This document shows positions 57,030-64,000 of a stretch of DNA of 64,000 nucleotides, in pieces. Each line of letters starts with the position of its first letter. Within the stretch, counting starts at the first letter, position 1. Made by a program: the position numbers and the translations under genes. This DNA is from Linnemannia schmuckeri (taxonomy: Eukaryota > Mortierellomycota > Mortierellomycetes > Mortierellales > Mortierellaceae): NCBI GenBank assembly GCA_029449235.1, contig JANATG010000011.1, positions 1,270,001 through 1,334,000 on the forward strand, read 5' to 3'. Under the pieces are notes generated by a model. It saw only the letters and a program-made list of their open reading frames with translations, was not told the origin of the DNA and searched no databases.

Positions 57030-59801
57030 TCAGTTGCGCAAGAGCCGATTAACGGCCTTCTTGAACTTAAACATCCCACCACCCTTCTTCTTGCCCGCAC
57101 CAGTAGCTCCACCACCAGCGATTCCATTGCCCCAGGCACGACCACGAATACCATCCTCATCTTCCTCATCCTCCTCCTCCTCCTCATCGTCCTCATCTCC
57201 AGGTCCAGACCGGATATCAAACGGCGCCTCGTACTCATAGTCATCATACTCATACTCGGTCGCATCGTCCTCATAATAGAACTTGGAGTTTTGTTTCTCC
57301 TCATCATAATTGGGGTTGCCGATCCAGGGTGCCTGGGTGACGAGGACGTCGGCAGGGACAGGGGTATAGGGTTGGTTGTAGTATTCCTCGTCGTATTCCG
57401 GATCCGGATGAGGTCCTGTCTTGTCGCCCCCCTTCTTGGCCTTCTTCTTGGCCGCGGCTGCCGCCTTCTTCTTCTTGTCCTTGTCTGAGCCAGGACTGAA
57501 GATGGAAGGAGGTGGAGTCTCGGGTCGCTCGATGGTGACGATGGTGATCATGTCGCCGAAAATAACCTTGCGGGGTCCTTTGGCTTCACGGGCTCGTGCG
57601 CGGGCAATCGGCGTCTTGATGATGGCGGGCTTGACGGCTCCATAGTGGCGTTGATGTGGGTTCTGTTGCAGTTGATGCTGGTATTGGTACGAATTGCTGT
57701 TGTTGTTGTAGTTGTTGTTTGTGATAGAAGAGGTGGTCGAGATAGAGCCCTGACTATGAGACCTCATCCGACTGCTGTTGAGGCGGTTGGAGAGCATTTC
57801 CGAAGGCGTGGCGCCGCCACCACTGGCAGAGGGCGAGTAAAGAGCAGGCGAAGACGAAGAGTACTGAGAAAGTGAGCTGCCATCATAAGGTCGTGGTGAG
57901 TTTGACTGTTGTTGATGCTGGTGCTGGTGCCGTTGCTGTTGTCGGTAATGTGGTTGCTCTTCGCTCTGACTCTGATCCTGGCCACGAGAGAGAGAAGTGG
58001 CACTGTTGTTTTGTACTTGGTGGTGGTACAATTGCTGCTGGTTTGACCCAACGGGTCGATCCTTTGACCGACCGTTGGTCAAATAACTGAGCTGACTAGG
58101 GCGTGGGCTGCTCTTGTTGTTACTGCTGCCGGTACTGTATCCGTGTCCTGTATTGCCACTGCTATTACTATGGTTACCGTGCGAGTTACTGCTAGGCGTT
58201 GATGATGATGATGCTGCTCCTGCTGTGGCATTGTCTGCATATGGATTGATGTCCGCCAGGGTCAATGAGCCTCCACTTGAAACAGATGCGTTCCTCCGTC
58301 GTTCCATCGAGGCCTCAACCACGGCCGAGAACGAGGTTGAAGAATCAGACAGATGGGTGTCACCAAGCATGGGAGGCAAATGAGAGGCGCTACTGCTGTT
58401 GTTTTTGTTACCGGCGTAGGGGCTATTGTTGTTGTTATTAGTGTTGGTGTTGGTGTTGTTGTGAGCACTTCCCAACATTCGCCTCGTAGTGTCCTTTTGC
58501 GGCGGTTCTGGCCTATTATCACGCAGGTCTGGGGTCGAGTGGTTTAGGCTGAGAAAAGACGACCGAGTAGAGGTCGAGGCGACGGAGACCCTAGGGGATT
58601 CAGAGGTGGAGATTGAATTCGATGCAGGCGAGGTCGCGGTCGTCGACGATGAGGGCACAGGCAATGGCCTCTTTGAATACGACCGAGGTGTGCTGTTTGT
58701 ACCAACGTTAGTTGACGACGGCGAGTCGTGGAGAGTGAACGACTCTCGACTTCCCCTGACTGCTCCTGACTGAAGGTAGCTGCTGAACTTTGCCGAAGCT
58801 GTCATCATGGGGCTATTGGTCGTCGGCGAGGTAGGTGATAAGAGGGTTGTCGAGGCTGTCAAGTCTGTGGGCTGTGCAGGAGCAGGAGCGTTCCTCAAGG
58901 GCGTGGCGGCTCTCCTGCTAGGTGATTGCACCGCAAAAGGATCGCGTTGTTGTTGCTGGTGGCGATCAAGACGACGGCTAGAGCTGGTTACGGGAGGGGT
59001 TGGAGGCTGGGCTGCCCAAAAATCCTTGCGCCCTGAAAAGGGCGATGTTGGCGAAGCTGTCGAGGGGGAGGTAGGGTCATCGTCTGAGTTGCAGTACTTG
59101 TCAAGAACACCAAAATAGCTGTCCTCATCATCATCATCATCGTCGTCCTGTTGCTCCTTTTGTTCCCTGCCATTGCTACCCTTTATCATGTTCTCAGCCG
59201 CTCGTTGCGCCCATCCACTCGACCAGGACTTGTCTGTCGATATCTGCAAAACAGGCAGAGTTGGCTTAGTCGAGCTGTCCTTGTCGGTTGTTGAATCCTG
59301 ATAAAGGAGATGGCTACTGCTGTTGTTCTGTTGACTGTAGAAGTTTGAGCTTGTTCTCCGAGGAGCTGAGTGAGAGGAGTTCTTGTCCCTGCTGCTGCTA
59401 CTATGATGATTGTTACTGTGGCCGGTCGACGCAAGCTGAAAAGGTCTCGACCCGTTCATTTCAAGTGTTCCCTCGGACCTCATCTTGACAGGTAGAGTAG
59501 GGGTCTGATGACTTTTTTGAGAGCGATTCGACTCTTTACTTGAAGCCGACAACAACGATGGAGAAGAAGAAGAAGAAGAAGACGACTGGTCCCGCGTCCG
59601 TAGACGTTGACTTTGAGCGAGGAGACCGGGGAGGGAGGTTGTTGAGGACGAAGCCGCTCTAGTTGAATGAGTTTCGTGGAGGGAGACCTGAGAGAGAGTT
59701 GAGCGCAATGAGTCGAGGGTTGAAGGTGAGGGTGGAGCGGCTCTCCTGCTGCGATGGTGCGGTGGAGTCAGATGGGTGGTTGAGTCGATGGAGGCAGCCA
59801 T
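57030..59801 (-). CDS. Large disordered protein with basic C-terminal helix, function unknown
   Basis: Single-exon frame of 923 residues starting MAASIDSTTHLTPPHHRSRR. Most of it is low complexity: Ser, Asn, Gln, His and Pro tracts, with an acidic DDDDDDDED run. A more conserved-looking block lies near residues 735-830 (RARAREAKGPRKVIFGDMIT, then VTIERPETPPPSIFSP, then PYTPVPADVLVTQAPWIGNP). It ends in an acidic EEEEEDEEDEDG stretch and then Gly/Lys sequence leading to MFKFKKAVNRLLRN, a basic amphipathic helix. KVIF fits the PP1-docking RVxF pattern. I recognise no named family. A possible role as a scaffold or phosphatase-targeting protein is inference only. Confidence 0.7.
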   Translation of the reverse strand: MAASIDSTTHLTPPHHRSRRAAPPSPSTLDSLRSTLSQVSLHETHSTRAASSSTTSLPGLLAQSQRLRTRDQSSSSSSSSPSLLSASSKESNRSQKSHQTPTLPVKMRSEGTLEMNGSRPFQLASTGHSNNHHSSSSRDKNSSHSAPRRTSSNFYSQQNNSSSHLLYQDSTTDKDSSTKPTLPVLQISTDKSWSSGWAQRAAENMIKGSNGREQKEQQDDDDDDDEDSYFGVLDKYCNSDDDPTSPSTASPTSPFSGRKDFWAAQPPTPPVTSSSRRLDRHQQQQRDPFAVQSPSRRAATPLRNAPAPAQPTDLTASTTLLSPTSPTTNSPMMTASAKFSSYLQSGAVRGSRESFTLHDSPSSTNVGTNSTPRSYSKRPLPVPSSSTTATSPASNSISTSESPRVSVASTSTRSSFLSLNHSTPDLRDNRPEPPQKDTTRRMLGSAHNNTNTNTNNNNNSPYAGNKNNSSSASHLPPMLGDTHLSDSSTSFSAVVEASMERRRNASVSSGGSLTLADINPYADNATAGAASSSSTPSSNSHGNHSNSSGNTGHGYSTGSSNNKSSPRPSQLSYLTNGRSKDRPVGSNQQQLYHHQVQNNSATSLSRGQDQSQSEEQPHYRQQQRHQHQHQQQSNSPRPYDGSSLSQYSSSSPALYSPSASGGGATPSEMLSNRLNSSRMRSHSQGSISTTSSITNNNYNNNSNSYQYQHQLQQNPHQRHYGAVKPAIIKTPIARARAREAKGPRKVIFGDMITIVTIERPETPPPSIFSPGSDKDKKKKAAAAAKKKAKKGGDKTGPHPDPEYDEEYYNQPYTPVPADVLVTQAPWIGNPNYDEEKQNSKFYYEDDATEYEYDDYEYEAPFDIRSGPGDEDDEEEEEDEEDEDGIRGRAWGNGIAGGGATGAGKKKGGGMFKFKKAVNRLLRN

Positions 59802-61644
59802 TGTGGTTTATGTAGGCGGTGCTTGAGAGGAAGAAAGGTTGAGTGAGAGAAGACGAAGAAAGAGAAAAAAAGGAGGGAAAGAGAATTAAACAAAAGGATG
59901 TGTCGGAGCAACGTCGATTGGTGCGAGAAGGAAGGGTATATTGTGATGAGGAATAGAAAAAGAGAAAATGAAAGAGAGAAGAAGAAGAAAAGAAGAATGC
60001 GTTGTTTGTTAACGATAGAAACAAAGGAATGACAAAGAGAGAGAAGAGAGAAAGATGAAAAAAAAAAAAAAAAAAAAAGGTCAAGCCCAGGTCAAGGCCC
60101 AATTTTAATCGTCTCATCTTGCATTTAAAAGGCCTTTTTAGTTTTTTAGAACCACAATTGAAGAGAGGGCTAGCGAATAAAGAAAGAGCTGAGGCACAGG
60201 TGCATGTTTGTATTCGCATCGACATAAAAATACATGAGGCGGGGCATTGTCTTCTTTGGCTTCGCTGGCTGAGTATATGTACGCACATACACTAAACTGG
60301 CGCCCAGTTGTTGCTCTTTGCAGGCAAGAAAAGAAAAGAAAAGAAAAACGACAAAGAAAGACAACAACAACCAACAATAACAAGCAAAGACAGAAAGAGT
60401 TGACCCGGCTGAGATGATATGGATAAAATTCATTCATTCTCACACTTAAACAAGCTCCAATCTTAATTATCTGACCCTCTTACTCATCATGATCGTTTCC
60501 TGGGGTCAGTCGTTTCTTCGCCTCCCTTTCTTACTGCCTTTTCCAACTTGACCCTATCGCATCAGCTAATATATTGCTCTTTTTTTTTTGTCTTCCTTCT
60601 TTTCTGCTCTTTTTGTTTGTTTGTTTGTTTGTTTGTTTGTTTGTTTAGCCAAACGTGCAACTGACATCGACCATCGTCCCATCAGCAGCATCGCCATCAC
60701 ATATTAAGCAGAAACACAAACAAAAATGGACAATCACGATGGTCAATGTCGTGCCAAAAATCAGCAAACCACAACCACACAACGCACCACAAGACAAACA
60801 CAAAGACAAATTATTGTCATGCACATGCCTGAACGGGCCGTTTACCATAATCGAATCTACCCGTGGGTAATCGCTCCTATACCACCCATATAAAATAATC
60901 AGCCGTTCGTTCCTCACTTTCAACTCTAATGAGCTCTCAAATCGTTAGACCGCTTTTTTCCTAATTGCCTCCCTCCCTCTCGTTCCCCCCCCCCCCCCCC
61001 CCTTGGACAGGTAGGCCATTTTTCCATCACTCTCTGATTCTCCACACACTCAAAAGGTGGAAGGGGGGTTTTTCGGTACACTTCAAAATGTATCACCCGA
61101 CGACTATTCGTAAAGCTCTCGTTTGTTCATGCATTACTCGTTTTGTTAGCACGCTTTTCTGTTTTAAGTCTATTGAATTATTTTTCCATATTGAGATGGG
61201 TAACAACTAGACTACCAGGTTGGCTTTAGTAAAAACTTGCTACCCATGACTGGAAGCCAGGATCGTCCAAAATTATTAGGTGAGTGAAGTTCGATGATAC
61301 AATGTAGCCAAGGAACGAGTGCCATGTCAGATGTATGCTCGAAAAAATTAATGTTTGTATTTTGGCCTAATTTTTCCGAATACCGGCCTAAATGGAAGTG
61401 AAACCGTTCCTGAATGCCAGCGGGTTTCACCCACTGATGATATCTGGATTGCCATGACGGCGACCATTGAATTTTTTTCTTTATTATAACAGGTCCCGTC
61501 CAGGTCTGCGCGCTGATGGTCATCACATCACATCAGACACAATTGTCCACCTATTCGGATCCATGCTTGGAAAAATGGTTTAATGAAGATTTATTATTAG
61601 GGCGAATAAAAGCAAGGAGGTAGTGGTAGGGGAGATTTTTTTTG
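59802..61644. other. Intergenic region, no supported gene
   Basis: Holds the GA-rich (C/T-rich in gene sense) leader of the disordered protein (59820-60080, with an A-run at 60059-60078), (TTTG)n at 60612-60646, and the C18 run at 60985-61002. A 104-residue minus-strand frame lies at 61212-61526 (PSWQSRYHQWVKPAGIQERF within it) and is not recognisable. The TRP-like gene ends at 61645. Confidence 0.4.
60985..61002 (+). repeat. Run of 18 C
   Basis: Uninterrupted C18, equivalent to G18 on the minus strand, in noncoding DNA. Such long G/C homopolymers are rare in this A/T-rich intergenic sequence. Confidence 0.9.
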
Positions 61645-64000
61645 TTATGGGTTCGTAATCTGCGGAGAGGCCGACCGAGGTGGTTTCAAATTAGAACTGG
61701 TGGTATCACGCAATGAGGAATGCGAGCTCTGACGACTCAACATCCCAGGAAGAAGGAGCGACGGTGTCGATCCAGAAAAGGGTAAAACAGAGGGTGAATG
61801 CAGTGGAGTCTGTGCAAGGGGTCGGCCCAGGGACCCACTCTTGGACGGTCTCAAAATTGTCGATGGATTCGATGCCGTCCTCATCAGCGTAGGCCGACTT
61901 ATGTTTCGAGCCCCCAGCGCCGCAGACGAGGCCGCCCTCTTGGGAGTCGACCTTCCGCTACCTGGTGCTGCTGCTGAAGCCGATGATGCCGCTCTTCTCA
62001 GGTCCCACTCTTCCTCCGCATCCGAGTCGGCATACTCCAGAACAGGCTCTAGTGTATCTGGACGGTAGAGCGATTGTCCATCTGAGAGCTCCTCCTGTTC
62101 GCGCTTCTGGTGCAGCGCCAGAATGGTGGCCGAGACACGTCCCGAAAATGTTGAGCACGACTCATCATCTTCACTGATCGTGTCTGATCCCTCATCATCT
62201 TGATCGTCCGAGAACATCCTGTCCAGAATTTCGTGCATTCTTCCTGCGCTCGCAGCAACGTTGTTGCTATGATGACTCTCGGTGGGGCTCTCGGGTCTAC
62301 TTCCGGCCCGACTCTTGATCGACGGTGTGGCACCTTTCCTGGCACCTGTAGTGTCGATCGGGATAGTGTCCAAGAAGGTGCCTCGAGTCGTTGGGAGCAT
62401 CAAGAGGGAAGGCGAGGACATTGGCTTTCGCTCAGAAAGGGAGTCCACCTGCGACTCAACATATTGTCCCGATTCTTTACGCCAGTATTGAACCGCCTTC
62501 TCCGGACCCTTGGAGATCTTTAGAATTCCACCTCCTTGAAGCTTGACGGGCAGGACCTCTGCAATGTTGCCCTCAACCGACTGGCGAGATGGACCAGACT
62601 GCTGTGTGCTCAAGGTAGAGACTCTCCTGCTCTCAGAGACAGCATTATCCGAGATGGAAGAGTCCATACCTGTCAAGACCGAGGCTAGATCTGTGCTCAC
62701 GTTCCTCAGCGGCTTGGCTCGACCGGATGGGATATCATTCGAGGTGGCATCAGATGCAGTCCTCTGCAACATAGTCGGCGGAGCGGGCGTCGATAATGAC
62801 GACCTAACAGATCCTGCTTGCGATGCCAGAGCCTCAGGGTTGGCGACAAAAAGACTCCTGTTTCGTTCATAGTTCCGGCTCGATTCTTGGAAGAAGCGGC
62901 TGATACCAATAGAATTCAACTCTCGCAAGTTGTCGTCCCCAGCCTGGGAGGCGTCATCTGCAGTATCCATGACAGGTGGAGGTCGGTTAGGGCGCATGAC
63001 TTCAAAGGCTTTGGGCTTGGAACCATCACCAGACGATCTCTTGATGGAGGGCTTCTTTATGCTGAAAACTCCGCCGATTGTTCCCTTGACAGATTGCCAA
63101 ACACTTGTTTTCTCGAGTGGCGCAGCAGGTGTAGATGGTGTAGGATCATTTGGCTCATAGAGATATCGGCCATCCCTGAAAATCTCGGACATTCGCCTCG
63201 TTCTCATATCCTGCGTCGCCTGCTGGTGATTCATCCTCTGAGATCTGGTATATGACTCGCGCACGGGAGGCTGGAATCGCGCTTTGGAGAGTTGTGTGGG
63301 CTGAAGTGGAATGGCACCTCCCTCCAAGGAATCAACAGAGGCTCCAGGGGAAGCCGGGTGAGGCGAAGTAGACCGTGCAGACATGGGTCCTGCAGCACTC
63401 GACAAAGGTCTCATCGCCTCCGAGCGCAAGTCGGGCAGAACATGACGGTCCTCGTTGGACGGAAATCTGGATAAGCGATAACTTGGGGGAAGGCGAGACT
63501 GCCGGATGCTTGCTCGGTTTCCGAATGTCCTGTCACCGGGAGGGAGGGGTCGTAATGAATCTCGGCCAGAACCACTCGCGGAAGAAATATAGGGCTCCAC
63601 AGTGTAACGCCTCGACTTGGTGAGATCGACCAGCGACGGATCATCGGGGCGGTGGCTGACGGGTCGTCCTGCAACAACCCAACCCTGCTCCGTCTCAGCA
63701 TTGTCCTCAAAATCGTAGTTCTTGGTCGGTCCTTGCCACGAAAGCTCGTGCCGAGCCTGCCAGAACATGACCACCTGGATGGTATTCCACAGAGCAAGCG
63801 CAAAGATCACAACAAAGACGGACAGATGAAGACCCATCTGGGCATATCCAAAGATCTGGCGGGTCTTGGGACTTACGTTGAGCTCTTGGATATAGGAAAT
63901 AGAACATCCAGTGACTAGGATCTTGACAACACTCAGCAGGATGTGGAACTTGTTGTCGCCCGATTCGGAGAATGGCCATTTTACTCCAATGACCATCATA
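61645..64000 (-). CDS. TRP/Flc-like membrane channel, C-terminal part (cut by right edge)
   Basis: Partial frame of about 785 residues continuing past the right edge. Its N-terminal side still contains membrane segments: FHILLSVVKILVTGCSISYI and, after a short loop, MGLHLSVFVVIFALALWNTI. These resemble the last helices of fungal TRP-like/Flc channels, followed by VMFWQARHELSW. The remainder is a long cytosolic tail rich in Ser, Pro and Arg with many SP/TP sites and an acidic DDQDDEGSDTISEDDE segment. Flc-family proteins act in ER calcium and FAD handling or in stretch responses in fungi. The assignment rests only on the final helices and the tail layout, so another polytopic membrane protein is possible. 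No introns are seen in this part. Confidence 0.55.
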   Translation of the reverse strand, partial: MMVIGVKWPFSESGDNKFHILLSVVKILVTGCSISYIQELNVSPKTRQIFGYAQMGLHLSVFVVIFALALWNTIQVVMFWQARHELSWQGPTKNYDFEDNAETEQGWVVAGRPVSHRPDDPSLVDLTKSRRYTVEPYISSASGSGRDSLRPLPPGDRTFGNRASIRQSRLPPSYRLSRFPSNEDRHVLPDLRSEAMRPLSSAAGPMSARSTSPHPASPGASVDSLEGGAIPLQPTQLSKARFQPPVRESYTRSQRMNHQQATQDMRTRRMSEIFRDGRYLYEPNDPTPSTPAAPLEKTSVWQSVKGTIGGVFSIKKPSIKRSSGDGSKPKAFEVMRPNRPPPVMDTADDASQAGDDNLRELNSIGISRFFQESSRNYERNRSLFVANPEALASQAGSVRSSLSTPAPPTMLQRTASDATSNDIPSGRAKPLRNVSTDLASVLTGMDSSISDNAVSESRRVSTLSTQQSGPSRQSVEGNIAEVLPVKLQGGGILKISKGPEKAVQYWRKESGQYVESQVDSLSERKPMSSPSLLMLPTTRGTFLDTIPIDTTGARKGATPSIKSRAGSRPESPTESHHSNNVAASAGRMHEILDRMFSDDQDDEGSDTISEDDESCSTFSGRVSATILALHQKREQEELSDGQSLYRPDTLEPVLEYADSDAEEEWDLRRAASSASAAAPGSGRSTPKRAASSAALGARNISRPTLMRTASNPSTILRPSKSGSLGRPLAQTPLHSPSVLPFSGSTPSLLLPGMLSRQSSHSSLRDTTSSNLKPPRSASPQITNP

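Noticed and set aside
57034..59488. Plus-strand frames across the disordered-protein gene
   Set aside because: They are frame shadows of codon repeats (Ser, Gln, Asn). The minus-strand frame is continuous for 923 codons.
1..64000. CRISPR arrays, bacterial operons, prophage or integron features
   Set aside because: No regularly spaced repeats and no bacterial-type gene organisation were seen. The window is eukaryotic nuclear DNA.

Overview
The window looks like nuclear DNA of an early-diverging filamentous fungus, probably of the Mortierella type. This is inferred from gene structure and content, not from a database match. Genes are intron-rich, with short GTAAGT...TAG introns and one GC-AG intron. 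Intergenic DNA is T-rich or pyrimidine-rich with many homopolymer runs. The gene set combines fungal families (velvet regulator, TRP/Flc-like channel) with families missing from budding yeast (focadhesin-like protein, Slo/BK-type potassium channel, DNAJC3/P58IPK, MTFP1).

Layout: 1-2.3 kb is a PIF/Harbinger-type DNA transposon cut by the left edge. Its transposase is broken and its Myb/SANT-like partner gene is intact and convergent. 2.3-7.7 kb is gene-poor and holds only decayed reading frames. 7.7-12.1 kb carries a velvet regulator and an ER DnaJ/TPR co-chaperone. 12.1-16.5 kb is gene-poor. 16.5-19 kb is ornithine decarboxylase with a long ATG-free leader. 19.5-29 kb holds a convergent pair: a CtIP/Sae2/Ctp1-like DNA-repair protein and a ten-exon Slo-type K+ channel. 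30.5-34.1 kb has two tandem four-helix membrane protein paralogues. 35.2-45.8 kb is dense: CPSF30, a mitochondrial-type NAD(H) kinase, ESCRT-II SNF8, a DEAD-box-like protein lacking the catalytic motifs, and a LOA1-type acyltransferase. 45.9-52.5 kb is one focadhesin-like gene. 53.1-64 kb contains MTFP1, a small Cys-motif protein, a large disordered protein, and the C-terminal part of a TRP-like channel cut by the right edge.

There is no operon logic. Genes alternate in strand, and several convergent pairs end within about 110-150 bp of each other (CTP1/K+ channel, NAD kinase/SNF8, LOA1/FOCAD), so their 3' UTRs may overlap. Splice models were built by hand. Every joined model keeps reading frame across all junctions, which is strong internal support, but no transcript evidence was available.
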